The notes under the pieces are model-generated. The model was not told where the DNA came from, searched no databases, and saw only the letters and a program-made list of their open reading frames with translations. From contig NZ_PZYY01000016.1 in assembly GCF_003047265.1 (NCBI RefSeq), positions 1 to 43,979 of the forward strand: 43,979 bases of DNA. Reading direction: 5' to 3'. This DNA comes from Nocardioides terrigena (GTDB lineage Bacteria; Actinomycetota; Actinomycetes; Propionibacteriales; Nocardioidaceae). This document shows, one piece after another, positions 30,315-38,475 of the stretch. The position numbers and the translations under genes are program-made. Position 1 is the first letter of the stretch, and the number at the start of each line of letters is the position of its first letter.

Positions 30315-31072
30315 GCCGCGCCCCCGAATAGGGTGTCCTGAGAAAGCCGCTTGGCGGCGATCTCGCAGTAGCGCTCGTCAGCCTCAATGCCGACCGCGCG
30401 ACGGCCGAAGGATCTGGCCGCGTCGAGCGTCGAGCCACTGCCCGCGAATGGATCGAGGACGATGCCGCCAGGAGGGCAGGCGTACTCAATGAGTGGCGCC
30501 AGCACTGCGAGGGGCTTCTGTGTGGGATGGAGCACCGTACGGGGATCGCCGGCAGTGCCTTCGAGGATGCTGGGCGTCAATCGCGTGCCGTCATCCGAGT
30601 ACTCGATCGTGGAAGCCATTGGCCGCAGCTCGCCCGGCGATCCCTTAATGGCCTTCGCGGGCACGTGCGCGCGCTTCCCGTAGTAGGGAACTCGCTGGGC
30701 TTGGTGGTAAACCTCGCCCCATGGGCCGCGATACCAATGCAGGGCGTGCTCGTGGATACGCGCGAAACGGTCCGTGGCGGTACTCCTGGCGCGCGGCTTG
30801 CGCCACACAACGTCTTGCGACAGGCGCCACCCGGCAAAGTCCCCGGACCGCTCGAGGAACATGCGCATCGAGCCGAAGCACCACATCGAGGTCGCATCCG
30901 GCAACGCCAATGTCGTCGCCTCCACCCAACCCACAGGCCAAACGTCCCACGAAATGCTGGTCTCGCCGTAGGGCGGGTCCGTGACGCACACATCCGCGCG
31001 CACTCCTCCGAGCACGTCGCGGCAGTCGCCGTGATGCAGCGTCACGAGGTCGTCTTGGTAGTAGATGCTCAC
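30311..31072 (-). CDS. DNA adenine/cytosine-N4 methyltransferase (DPPY type)
   Basis: 253 residues from the GTG at 31072, which overlaps the previous stop. It shows the catalytic motif TDPPYGE (about 31-37) first and DPFAGSGSTLDAAR near the end, so the motif order is that of the beta class. VLHPTQKPLAVL precedes the AdoMet motif, as in many N6-adenine or N4-cytosine enzymes. No cognate nuclease is seen, so it is probably a solitary anti-restriction or regulatory methylase. Confidence 0.88.
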   Translation of the reverse strand: MSIYYQDDLVTLHHGDCRDVLGGVRADVCVTDPPYGETSISWDVWPVGWVEATTLALPDATSMWCFGSMRMFLERSGDFAGWRLSQDVVWRKPRARSTATDRFARIHEHALHWYRGPWGEVYHQAQRVPYYGKRAHVPAKAIKGSPGELRPMASTIEYSDDGTRLTPSILEGTAGDPRTVLHPTQKPLAVLAPLIEYACPPGGIVLDPFAGSGSTLDAARSFGRRAVGIEADERYCEIAAKRLSQDTLFGGAA

Positions 31073-32007
31073 GCGCTCGCCTCTCGCGACGGGATCATGC
31101 CCTTGTCCTCGCCCACCCGCTCGACGTCCTCCACGCAGTACACGACGCGCCCCGAGTCCCGCTTGCGACCGATCAGCGCACGCCTGGCCCACTCGCGGAT
31201 CGTGCCAGCCTTGATGCCCGTGCGCTCCTGCATCTCGCGGTCGGTCAGGTGCGTGGCCGATCGTCGGTGGAGATCCATCACGGCGAATCGGTACTGCGCC
31301 TCCGTGGACCTCTCGCGGCACCGGGGGCACTTCCACCCGTCCGAAGCCTCGTCGTCGCCCCAGACCCGCTCCAGTGTCGCCCCACAGCCCATGCAGGGCG
31401 CTCCCACGTCACGCTGCTCGCCGTCGTGCAGCACGCGCTCGAGCTGAGACCGGCACTCGCGCAGGTCCCGAGCGAAGTCCTCGAACGGCGCGTGCTCGTA
31501 GCCAGCCATGTAGGTCATCTGCCGGTCGAGATAGTCCGTGGCCGTCGCGATCGTCAGGCGCTCGGTGGGCTCCTCGTGCTCCAGCGCATCCCGCCAGGTC
31601 ATGTCCCACGTCCCGAGCACGAACAGCGGGTGCTGCTCGCCGTCAGCCACGTCGAGGTAGTCGGCCGGCACTCGACCCGCAGCGATGGACGCTTCGAGAT
31701 GTCCGCGCGCCTCGGGGTCGGCAGCGGGTCCGAGCAGCACCATCGCCTCGCCGTTGATGCCGCGGTGCTCGACCTCCTCGGGCAGCGAGTCGCACAGGGT
31801 GGCGATCGAGCGCAGGTCGTCGCGGGTGCTGGCGACACACTCGGCGCAGGCTCCGTCCGCGTGGGTCATGCCGCAGACGACGCAGTGACCGTCCTCGCAG
31901 GGCTGGCATCCCGAGCATGTGTCGTAGGCGCACTCGTCGGTGTGGCGGCCGACGAGCACCCTTGGTCGACCACTCCCGGCGTACTTGCAGTGCATGTTGG
32001 CAGTCAT
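31069..32007 (-). CDS. Zinc-finger and helix-turn-helix protein
   Basis: 312 residues with GAGGAGAC before the ATG. The N-terminus (about 5-60) has CSGCQPCEDGHCVVCG and further Cys. The middle is acidic. The C-terminal part has CMGCGATL and CPRCRER, then a helix-turn-helix, HLTDREMQERTGIKAGTIRE. Possible regulator or replication accessory protein. It resembles large HTH proteins found next to methylases in actinophages. Confidence 0.72.
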   Translation of the reverse strand: MTANMHCKYAGSGRPRVLVGRHTDECAYDTCSGCQPCEDGHCVVCGMTHADGACAECVASTRDDLRSIATLCDSLPEEVEHRGINGEAMVLLGPAADPEARGHLEASIAAGRVPADYLDVADGEQHPLFVLGTWDMTWRDALEHEEPTERLTIATATDYLDRQMTYMAGYEHAPFEDFARDLRECRSQLERVLHDGEQRDVGAPCMGCGATLERVWGDDEASDGWKCPRCRERSTEAQYRFAVMDLHRRSATHLTDREMQERTGIKAGTIREWARRALIGRKRDSGRVVYCVEDVERVGEDKGMIPSREASA

Positions 32008-32135
32008 GCGTCTCCTCGAGTCTCGTCACGCCAGGGCTGTCCGTGGCGGTGGGTGGGGCAGGTGCGGTCGGGGGTCATGGCGGCCCATGCGAGGCCGGCC
32101 GGGTGGTTGATGACGATGCAGCTACAGGTGGTCAT
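32004..32135 (-). CDS. Hypothetical 43-residue protein
   Basis: Starts MTTCSCIVINHPAGLAW and ends TRGDA, overlapping both neighbours by ATGA. Contains three Cys and several His. Function unknown. Confidence 0.6.
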   Translation of the reverse strand: MTTCSCIVINHPAGLAWAAMTPDRTCPTHRHGQPWRDETRGDA

Positions 32136-33343
32136 GCGGTCACGTCCTGATTCCATCCGTAGAGGTCGGCGTGGGGTATCCACCGGAAGCCGTCAGCTCG
32201 CCTCATGCGCTGCGGCCAGTCACGTTCCTCGCGGTTGCCACGCCAGGGCACGAGGTCGCAGTAGCCCTCCGAGACGGCCTTCATCCCGTAGCCGAACTCG
32301 GGCCAGCCGAGCAGCGATGACGAGCCGCGGGGTCGCAGGTCGCGAGTCCCGCCCTTGCCGATCGCGTGGCCGGCGTGGGCCTCGATGAGGACCGCTGCCC
32401 CCCGGTCACGGATCGTGTCGAGCGCGGCCAGCACGGGCGCCGTGTCGTCGTCCGTCTGGAGCGCACGGGGCACGAGGCGGTAGAGCGGGCCGATCACCAC
32501 TAGGTCGGGCTGTACGGCGTCGAGCACCTGGTGGATGCGCGCCAGATCCTTATCGCGGGTGATGTCCATGCGGTTGGTGCAGTCGATCACCAGCCGGTCG
32601 GACGGGTCCTCGCCGTAACGTCGGACCCACTCGATGGACGGGCGGATCTTGCGGCGGACCTGACTGCGGGTGTTCTCGCAGTCGATGATGACGGCCTTGC
32701 CTTGCGGGATGCGGATGTTCTGGTGGAACGGGTGCAGCCCCGCAGCGACCCCAATCGCGAACTGGCGCAGCAGGTGTGACTTGCCCAGCCCCTCCTCGCC
32801 CGTGAGCATGAGCCGGTCGCGTCGCTCGAGCAGGCCGGGAATCAGCCAGTCGGGCTCGTCGTCCTGCTCGGCCAGCAGCTCGGTTGCTGTCACGGCCGTC
32901 ATGTCGTCGCCGGTCGCAGCGTCACCGTCGCGGATGGCGATGAACTTCGATGCGACGTTGGCGGCGAGCGTGCCGGGGTTGCCGGGCGCGAACGCCTGCT
33001 GTGCTGCCTGACGTGCGGCCATGTCGATCTTGCGGCGCACGGACCAGCCTCGGACGATCTGCGCATACTCGGCCACGTTGTCGGGGAGTGCCATGATCGT
33101 GATGAGGTCCGGCAGCCGATGTGCGGCCGGCGAGACTCCCAGCGTGGCGTTCAGCGTCAGCATGTCGATGGCCTTGTCGTGGCGGTCAAGGCTGGTCATC
33201 GCATCCCAGATCGCCTCGTGCCTCGGGTCGTCGAAGTCGGCGCCGAAGATGTGACGGCGAGCCTCGGTGCGGGCCGTCTTGGATTCGATGCAGGCGGCGA
33301 GGAGAGCGGCCTCGGCGTCGCGGTCGGATCGGATGTCACTCAT
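32132..33343 (-). CDS. Replicative helicase-like ATPase (DnaB-N plus RecA-like)
   Basis: 403 residues from the ATG at 33343. An N-terminal domain like DnaB_N (DAEAALLAACIESK, PRHEAIWDAM, VRRKIDMAARQA) is joined to a RecA-like ATPase (GEEGLGKSHLLRQFA Walker A; PDLVVIGPLYRL Walker B; EAHAGH and GSSSLLG later). It is likely the phage helicase loaded by the DnaD-like protein encoded just upstream. Confidence 0.82.
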   Translation of the reverse strand: MSDIRSDRDAEAALLAACIESKTARTEARRHIFGADFDDPRHEAIWDAMTSLDRHDKAIDMLTLNATLGVSPAAHRLPDLITIMALPDNVAEYAQIVRGWSVRRKIDMAARQAAQQAFAPGNPGTLAANVASKFIAIRDGDAATGDDMTAVTATELLAEQDDEPDWLIPGLLERRDRLMLTGEEGLGKSHLLRQFAIGVAAGLHPFHQNIRIPQGKAVIIDCENTRSQVRRKIRPSIEWVRRYGEDPSDRLVIDCTNRMDITRDKDLARIHQVLDAVQPDLVVIGPLYRLVPRALQTDDDTAPVLAALDTIRDRGAAVLIEAHAGHAIGKGGTRDLRPRGSSSLLGWPEFGYGMKAVSEGYCDLVPWRGNREERDWPQRMRRADGFRWIPHADLYGWNQDVTA

Positions 33344-34161
33344 GACTGCCCCCACGGGGAGCGAGGCGGGAGCGGCGGCAGGACCGTGCGGCCCTGGTCG
33401 TCGGTGCGGAGCTGGCGGACGTTGGTCGGAGCCTCGTCAGTCCAGTGCTCGCCGTGAAGCCAGGTGGCGGGGTCCTTGGTGAACTCCGGGTGCTTGCCGG
33501 CCGCCTGCTGGGCGTTGACGTAGTTCGTGGCCGCACGGATCAGCACCGAAGCGGTGATGTCGGGCTTCTTGACCGCGAGGCGCCACTTCTGCTCAGCCTT
33601 CTTGCGGCCGACCTTCTTGGCGTAGATGTCCCAGAACTCTTCGAAGCCGTCGAGGCCAAGGTCGCTCTCTGCATCGGCGTCAGCCGATGGACTAGAGACT
33701 GTTCCCCTGTTCCCCTGTTCCCCTGTTACAGGCGCGCACATTTCGAGAGGGCTCGCGACGGTCTCGCGAGGGCTCCTGTAAGTGTCGCGATTGACGTCCT
33801 CCGAATACTCCAATGTGCCGTCTGGCCTGCGATAACGACCTCGGGCGGGCTTGTCGATGCGCTGGAGCTTGTTCCACTTGTCGATGTAGAGCAGATCCTC
33901 GCCGTCCCACTCGTATCGGGCGATCAGACCGCCGTCAGCGAGCGCGGTAATGGCTTCGGATAGCCTCGCGAGGGTGTCGCGAGGGCTCGCGACAAGGTCG
34001 CGAGGGAACACGTCAGAGGCGATCAGGGCCAGGTCGTCCTTGCCTACGCCGTTGTCGTCGACGTAGGACTCGAGGCCCTTGAGGACGAGCCGCACATCCC
34101 ACGGGAGGGCGGCGATCGTCTTGGAGGTCCAGAACTCAGGCTTGGTAGCTCGAATGCGCAT
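33340..34161 (-). CDS. DnaD-like replication initiation protein
   Basis: 273 residues from the ATG at 34161. A winged-helix N-terminus (MRIRATKPEFWTS, then DDNGVGKDDLALIASDVF) precedes a middle segment with WDGEDLLYIDKWNKLQRIDKP. After a linker, the C-terminal FEEFWDIYAKKVGRKKAEQK is typical of phage replication proteins that load helicase. The gene itself contains seven TCGCGA hexamers and a tandem octamer, so it may also carry the origin, as lambda O does. Confidence 0.85.
   Translation of the reverse strand: MRIRATKPEFWTSKTIAALPWDVRLVLKGLESYVDDNGVGKDDLALIASDVFPRDLVASPRDTLARLSEAITALADGGLIARYEWDGEDLLYIDKWNKLQRIDKPARGRYRRPDGTLEYSEDVNRDTYRSPRETVASPLEMCAPVTGEQGNRGTVSSPSADADAESDLGLDGFEEFWDIYAKKVGRKKAEQKWRLAVKKPDITASVLIRAATNYVNAQQAAGKHPEFTKDPATWLHGEHWTDEAPTNVRQLRTDDQGRTVLPPLPPRSPWGQS
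33701..33724. repeat. Tandem octamer GTTCCCCT x3
   Basis: Three perfect 8-bp units at 33701-33708, 33709-33716 and 33717-33724, followed by a diverged unit. It is inside the DnaD-like gene in a linker region and 29 bp from the nearest TCGCGA site (33753). The unit is not a multiple of three, so it is not a peptide repeat. Confidence 0.75.
33753..34003. repeat. Phased TCGCGA array, candidate replication origin
   Basis: TCGCGA occurs at 33753, 33764, 33785, 33966, 33977, 33987 and 33998. Within each cluster the spacings are 11, 21 and 11, 10, 11 bp, close to whole helical turns. The copies fall in different reading frames of the DnaD-like gene, so protein sequence does not explain them. This is iteron-like organisation in an initiator gene. 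Confidence 0.6.
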
Positions 34162-34337
34162 CAGGCAGCCACCTCCTGAAACGACAGCCACTTGGTCGTC
34201 CAGATGTGGCCGGCGTCGTCGAGGTAGTGCGCGGAGGCAACTCCCCACCCATTGTCGTGGAGGTTGCCGCTCCCTGGTCGCCCACAGATCGGGCAGGTTG
34301 CTTCCGGCGCCACGTTGGGCGCGTCTAGACTGTTCAC
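34161..34337 (-). CDS. Hypothetical 58-residue protein with CxxC
   Basis: GTG start with AAAGGA somewhat far upstream. Contains TCPICGRPGSGNLHDNGWG, then HYLDDAGHIW. Its stop overlaps the DnaD-like start. The 155-bp gap upstream is described separately. Confidence 0.55.
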   Translation of the reverse strand: MNSLDAPNVAPEATCPICGRPGSGNLHDNGWGVASAHYLDDAGHIWTTKWLSFQEVAA

Positions 34338-34492
34338 GAGTCGGTCGTGTCCTTTCGGTCGGCAAGGCCCCTGGGCAATGGAGGTGCAACTCCGCTCGGG
34401 GGCCGACTTGTGTGTCGTGTCCGGGTTCCTATGGTTACCCCCCTCTCCGACATCGGAAAGGTTTTCCACATTCACGCTCGGAGCGTGGGGCG
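34338..34492 (-). promoter_or_regulatory. Leader region of the initiator/helicase genes with two palindromes
   Basis: No gene is evident. TCCGA-CA-TCGGA (34446-34457) and CACGCTC-G-GAGCGTG (34473-34487) are palindromes of 12 and 15 bp. A bulged GTCGGC ... GCCGAC hairpin lies at about 34358-34412. Probably an operator/promoter for the replication genes. I see no convincing -35/-10 pair. Confidence 0.4.
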
Positions 34493-34882
34493 TCACGCAG
34501 CACCTCGCGTCCGCTGCTTGTATTCGCGCGAGCGGATGAGGTCGCGCTCGTAGCGGCACTCGGAGCACAGCTCGCACCGCGGCTTCAACTCGGCGCCACA
34601 GAGGCAGACGCGACGGAACTCGCGCGTGGGGTGCGGGTCGGTCTTGCGGCCACTCTTGCTGCGACAGTGCTCGGCCATCGTCGCAAGGCAGTAGGGGCAC
34701 GCGATGACGTCCAACTCGGAGCGGATGGCGTGAACCTCGGCATCCTCGCTGACGATCGGCTCGGCGAAGTCCTCGGCCGGCTCCCACACCTTGACGCCGC
34801 GAGAGACGACCCAGCGGCCATCCTTGAGCACGTCAGGCGACTCGTACTGCGCGCGGTACTCAGAACGGGGGGTTGGTCGCAT
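34493..34882 (-). CDS. Zinc-binding 129-residue protein
   Basis: From the ATG at 34882 with GGGGAGG 8 nt upstream. The N-terminal half resembles a small beta domain (SEYRAQYESPDVLKDGRW). The C-terminal half has ACPYC, RVCLCGAEL and CELCSECRYERDL with a basic end. Its start overlaps the SSB C-terminus by 23 nt. Possibly a nucleic-acid-binding protein. Confidence 0.65.
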   Translation of the reverse strand: MRPTPRSEYRAQYESPDVLKDGRWVVSRGVKVWEPAEDFAEPIVSEDAEVHAIRSELDVIACPYCLATMAEHCRSKSGRKTDPHPTREFRRVCLCGAELKPRCELCSECRYERDLIRSREYKQRTRGAA

Positions 34883-35297
34883 CGGGGGCACCTCCCCACG
34901 GGTCGTTCTGAGCGGCGGCGGGAGCCTGGCCCCACTGCTGCTGCGGAGCCTGCTGTCGCTCGACGCGCGGGGCGCTGGGGATCTTCGCGACGGTCGGGAA
35001 CTTGACCTCGAGCGAGTAGCCCTTGGACCCGTCGCTCTTCTCGTACTCGCGCTGGAAGATGCGGCCGGACACGAGCACGCGGTCGCCCTTGGCGAAGTGC
35101 TCGACGGACGTCTCGGCCTCGGCCTCCCAGAGGGTGACGTTGATGAAGATCTGCTCGGTGGTCTGCCAGTTGCCGGCGTCGTCCTTCTTGGAGTCGGACG
35201 CGGCGACTCGCATGTTCGCGACAGCCTTGCCGGCGCCCGTGAACTTGAGCTCGGGATCGCTCACGAGTCGGCCATCGATGGTGATCTGCGGAAGCAT
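34860..35297 (-). CDS. ssb: Single-stranded DNA-binding protein
   Basis: 145 residues. OB-fold signature ITIDGRLVSDPELKFTGAGKA, FINVTLWEAEAE and KGDRVLVSGRI, then a Gln/Pro-rich linker and an acidic-hydrophobic tip NPPF that fits the SSB C-terminal interaction motif. It protects ssDNA during phage replication and recombination. Confidence 0.93.
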   Translation of the reverse strand: MLPQITIDGRLVSDPELKFTGAGKAVANMRVAASDSKKDDAGNWQTTEQIFINVTLWEAEAETSVEHFAKGDRVLVSGRIFQREYEKSDGSKGYSLEVKFPTVAKIPSAPRVERQQAPQQQWGQAPAAAQNDPWGGAPDATNPPF

Positions 35298-35470
35298 TAG
35301 TTCTCCTGTGTGTTGTTGGTGCGCTTGGCTGCCCTACTTGCGGCCATGCGCTCGCGGGCTCGGTCGGTGTCGTTCATGTCGCGCGCGCCAGCGAACGGCT
35401 CGAGGCGGTAGGCGCGGCGGGTGGCGATCTGGCGGGCGGTCCACTGGCGGATCTCGTCGGGGTGGTTCAC
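35297..35470 (-). CDS. Hypothetical 57-residue basic protein
   Basis: GTG start overlapping the RusA stop. Very Arg-rich (RQWTARQIATRRAYRLE and MAASRAAKRT), so it may bind nucleic acid. Function unknown. Confidence 0.6.
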   Translation of the reverse strand: MNHPDEIRQWTARQIATRRAYRLEPFAGARDMNDTDRARERMAASRAAKRTNNTQEN

Positions 35471-35847
35471 CACGGGATCTCCTGCGATGTGATGACCAGG
35501 CGCACGGTGTAGTGGTCCGGCACCTTGGACTTCGGGTCGCGCAGGAACGTCGGGCCGATGACGTGCGTGCTGTCGTCGTCCGGCCACACGCCCGCGTCCG
35601 TCATGCCATCGATCAACGCCTTGACGGTCGGGGTGGCGTTGGACGGGTCGGCGGTCCCGTTCTTCGTGTAGCCGATGAACGCGGCCACGTGGGTGACGTC
35701 GAACGGGCCGACGTTGTGGAGTTCGGCGGCCTGCTTGCCGACCTCCCGCAGCCAGGCCGTGCGCTTGGCCTTGGGCGCCCAATGAAGTCGCTGGTTCGCG
35801 GACAGCCAGTAGGCGGCGGGGATGGGGTAGATGAGCTCGGTGCTCAC
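35467..35847 (-). CDS. RusA-like Holliday junction resolvase
   Basis: 126 residues. It has SANQRLHWAPKAKRTAWLRE near the N-terminus and NATPTVKALIDGMTDAGVWPDDDS, holding the Asp residues of the RusA active site. It would resolve recombination intermediates made with the RecE-like exonuclease. Confidence 0.88.
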   Translation of the reverse strand: MSTELIYPIPAAYWLSANQRLHWAPKAKRTAWLREVGKQAAELHNVGPFDVTHVAAFIGYTKNGTADPSNATPTVKALIDGMTDAGVWPDDDSTHVIGPTFLRDPKSKVPDHYTVRLVITSQEIPW

Positions 35848-36005
35848 AAGTCACCCCGCAGCCCGAGCATCGACCGGAATCGTTCGCGCTCCTCGGCATC
35901 CCGCGCCGCCCGGAAGGTTGCTGCGAGCGCGAGGGCTTGGGCTTCGGGCGAGGGTGGGATGACGGGTCCGAGGGTGTCGGTGAGGTCGCGGAGTGAGGGG
36001 CTCAT
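35844..36005 (-). CDS. Hypothetical 53-residue protein
   Basis: Starts MSPSLRDLTDTLGPV and ends LGLRGDL; helical, with no Cys. Overlaps both neighbours. Function unknown. Confidence 0.6.
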   Translation of the reverse strand: MSPSLRDLTDTLGPVIPPSPEAQALALAATFRAARDAEERERFRSMLGLRGDL

Positions 36006-36121
36006 CGGTCGGCCTCCGGGTGCTCGTCGCGCATGTGCTCGTACCGCTCCAGCTCGCGCGATCCGTCTTGGCAGGTGGCGTAGATGTTGTGCCAGTGGCA
36101 GTGGGGGCAGTCGCTCCTCAT
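36002..36121 (-). CDS. Hypothetical 39-residue protein with zinc knuckle
   Basis: Starts MRSDCPHCHWHNIYATCQ and ends EADR; overlaps both neighbours by ATGA. Confidence 0.55.
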   Translation of the reverse strand: MRSDCPHCHWHNIYATCQDGSRELERYEHMRDEHPEADR

Positions 36122-36777
36122 GCGGCCACCTCAATCCCAGCCGGCCGGTTCGCCTGGAACACTGCCCGCGCGAAACCCATCGGCGTCGCGCTGCGGAAGT
36201 TGGCCCGCTCGGGTCCGGGCGGCGCCTTGTGGATCCGGTCGTCAGGAGTTCCGAGCGAGGCGTCCCGCTGCGGGGTCGGCATGACGAAGCCGCCACCAGT
36301 CCAGAGACATGTCCGCTTGGTGTAGTTGTCCGCGGGCTCCAGAGCGCTGTAGTCGGCCGGGTCGAAGATGTGATCCGCCTTGCCGAACACGCGGCGCAGA
36401 ACGCTGACCGGGTTCTCGACCAGCCACGGCGCACCAGACAGGCGGCCGATGGTGCGGCACTGTTCGGCGACCGCGACAGCCTTCGCCTGGAACATCGGAT
36501 CGGCCTGGCGCTTGGCTTCGAACCAACGAGCCCCAGAGACGGCCATGTCGGTGCAGGGCGGCCAGCCGGCGACGAGGGCCACAATGTCGTCACGGACGTA
36601 CTCGCCGAGCACCGGCGTGGCCTCCTCGACGGTCATCGCCAACTTCATGACGGCTCCGCCAAAGTCAGTTGCCTCGTGCTGCGGGTCGACGAGGATGGCT
36701 CGATAGCCGGCCTCAACCCACGGGGCGACGAAGTTCCCGGTGAGGTCGCACAGGCTGATGACAACGGGCCGCGTCAT
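36118..36777 (-). CDS. Divergent C5-cytosine-methyltransferase-like protein
   Basis: 219 residues. It has ISLCDLTGNFVAPWVEAGY (AdoMet-binding region), LVDPQHEATDFGG, AGWPPCTDMAVSGARWF (the PPC catalytic loop) and VENPVSVL, then TKRTCLWTGGGFVMP and HKAPPGPERANFRSATP. It is shorter than classical m5C enzymes and lacks an evident target domain, so the substrate and activity are uncertain. Confidence 0.75.
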   Translation of the reverse strand: MTRPVVISLCDLTGNFVAPWVEAGYRAILVDPQHEATDFGGAVMKLAMTVEEATPVLGEYVRDDIVALVAGWPPCTDMAVSGARWFEAKRQADPMFQAKAVAVAEQCRTIGRLSGAPWLVENPVSVLRRVFGKADHIFDPADYSALEPADNYTKRTCLWTGGGFVMPTPQRDASLGTPDDRIHKAPPGPERANFRSATPMGFARAVFQANRPAGIEVAA

Positions 36778-37289
36778 GGTCGACCGCCAGCCTGGAGCGC
36801 CTGCACCTCGGCGGTGATCTCAGCCTTGCGCTCCTCGGTCGGCCCCGCGTCCCACTCGGCCTTGAGCTCGGCGAGGCGTGCGGCGTTCGGGTTGGGCGGG
36901 GGTGCGTCGGGGAGGGGGTCCAGAGTGAAGCGCGCCTTCTTGCCACGGGTGATCTGGAGCATCTCGGACACGGGGGCGTCGATGTGCGAGACCCGGGAGA
37001 CCCTGATTCCACCGGCCTTCTTCATGGCGGGCGAGTCGACGTTGGGGTCTCCGTAGAGTTCGGCGCGACGGCCGACCCACTGGGCCGCGTCATCCCCCCA
37101 TGCCTTGATGAGCATCTTGAGGACGGTGGGCGGGGGGCGCCAGAACCGCGCGTCGCTTTCGATTGCGATGTCGTACTGGGCTTCCTTCGCTCCCGGCTTG
37201 ACGTCAGCGATCGTGACGATCCGGATCAGTCCTCCGAGGAAGTCCTCGTAGTTGAGTTGGTCGGTGTTCTTCTTGATCTCGACCCTCAT
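36774..37289 (-). CDS. Conserved early protein of unknown function
   Basis: 171 residues starting MRVEIKKNTDQLNYEDFLGG. Notable blocks are RFWRPPPTVLKMLIKAWG and WVGRRAELYGDPNV, with a C-terminal charged helix. Similar proteins occur next to exonucleases in actinophages, and it overlaps the exonuclease stop. It may act in recombination or DNA metabolism. Confidence 0.6.
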   Translation of the reverse strand: MRVEIKKNTDQLNYEDFLGGLIRIVTIADVKPGAKEAQYDIAIESDARFWRPPPTVLKMLIKAWGDDAAQWVGRRAELYGDPNVDSPAMKKAGGIRVSRVSHIDAPVSEMLQITRGKKARFTLDPLPDAPPPNPNAARLAELKAEWDAGPTEERKAEITAEVQALQAGGRP

Positions 37290-38146
37290 GAGGCCAGCCC
37301 TTCTAGGTTGAGTTCGATGGATTCGTACGGGTAGGCGTAGGCGGGCAGGTCGATCACGTGCCGCCCGTCGCCGTAGTTGGGGAGGTCGATGCGCTTGCCG
37401 AGTGCCAGCCACCGTTCGCACGCCTCGGCCATGAGCTCGCGGCCCAGGTCGATCGCGTCGGGGTGGATCTCGAGCACCGACACGCGGTAGTCGCCACCGG
37501 GGGTCGGCTCCTTCTCGACGCAGATGAGGTCGAAGCGGTCGGCCTTGAGTCCGTTGGCGCGTGCGATGTCGAGGTAGTTGGCGGCACTGACGTGGTACAT
37601 GAATGCGTTCATGGACCGCCCGAATGACTCGGGATCTGCGTCGCGGCAGGTCTTGACGTCGACCACGGCGCCGGGGCACACGAGGTCGAACCGTGCGCGA
37701 ACCCTGGCGCCGGACGGGTGGTCGGCGTAGGCGCTCACCTCGTGGTCGGTTGCAGCGGCGAGCAGTCGGCCGGCCTCGGAGTGGTTGCGGACCGCCGCGT
37801 CGAGAGCGCGGGCCTTGGCGAGCATCTTCGGCGCGATCACCGTCAGCCCGGAGCGCTTGGCCTCGAAGACAGCGTCCTTCCACGCCTTGGTCGCGGTCGG
37901 ATTGTCGGCCTTGTCGCCGTTCGCCTTGACGCCGATCACGTCAGGGTCGAGCACGGCGTAGGTGTCGAGCTTGTGCGGCTCGAGGATCACCGTGTGGACA
38001 AGGCGACCGAAGATCATCGCGTCCGCATCGGGCGACGGGGGACGCTTGCCGAGAAGCGTCTTGGCACCGGACGCAGACAGCGAGGTCGTGTCGGCGTGGT
38101 ACGTGTTCTCGTCGAGGTCGCGGACGAGTTCGGGCTTGCCACTCAT
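37286..38146 (-). CDS. PD-(D/E)XK exonuclease, RecE-like
   Basis: 286 residues from the ATG at 38146. It begins with a block typical of RecE/PDDEXK phage exonucleases (YHADTTSLSASGAKTLLGK, then FGRLVHTVIL). Active-site residues are visible in ARFDLVCPGAVVDVKTCRDA (Asp, then DVK). A recombination exonuclease; no RecT-like partner is apparent unless the downstream protein fills that role. Confidence 0.85.
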   Translation of the reverse strand: MSGKPELVRDLDENTYHADTTSLSASGAKTLLGKRPPSPDADAMIFGRLVHTVILEPHKLDTYAVLDPDVIGVKANGDKADNPTATKAWKDAVFEAKRSGLTVIAPKMLAKARALDAAVRNHSEAGRLLAAATDHEVSAYADHPSGARVRARFDLVCPGAVVDVKTCRDADPESFGRSMNAFMYHVSAANYLDIARANGLKADRFDLICVEKEPTPGGDYRVSVLEIHPDAIDLGRELMAEACERWLALGKRIDLPNYGDGRHVIDLPAYAYPYESIELNLEGLAS

Positions 38147-38475
38147 GCGGCACCTTCCATTTCCGCGCACTCGGCGCATCCGTCTACGAACGTGCATTCA
38201 GAGCAGAACGCGCGGTCGTGTTCGCACACGTCGGCGCTCCAGTTGAGGTCGAGCGAGGTGTTGCAGACGCAGCACCTGTCGGGGTTGCCGAACATCAGCA
38301 CCTGCGCGCGGCTGGCTTCGAGCGCGACCATCCACGGGTCCGAGGGGTCGAGTCGCAGGTGAGCCGCCACGGGTGCGAGGTCATCCGCGGACGCCTCATA
38401 GCCGCCGTCGATGGCCCGCTCGATCCGCCCTGGTCGGGGTGGCGTGGGCTCGGCGTTGGGTCGGAGGGCGCTCAT
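38143..38475 (-). CDS. Hypothetical 110-residue protein with C-terminal zinc fingers
   Basis: N-terminal acidic part, middle helix, then RCCVCNTSLDLNW, VCEHDRAFCSEC and CAECAEM. It overlaps both neighbours by ATGA. Function unknown. Confidence 0.65.
   Translation of the reverse strand: MSALRPNAEPTPPRPGRIERAIDGGYEASADDLAPVAAHLRLDPSDPWMVALEASRAQVLMFGNPDRCCVCNTSLDLNWSADVCEHDRAFCSECTFVDGCAECAEMEGAA

Noticed and set aside
31073..31336. N-terminal extension of the DPPY methyltransferase
   Set aside because: Overlaps the HTH protein gene. The GTG at 31072 gives the normal family start just before the first motif.
33701..33724. Tandem repeat as a CRISPR-like array
   Set aside because: Three 8-bp units without spacers. 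No CRISPR array is visible anywhere in the window.
34338..34492. tRNA or other structured RNA in the gap
   Set aside because: Hairpins are present but no cloverleaf or T-loop motif could be drawn. No tRNA gene was found in the window by eye.
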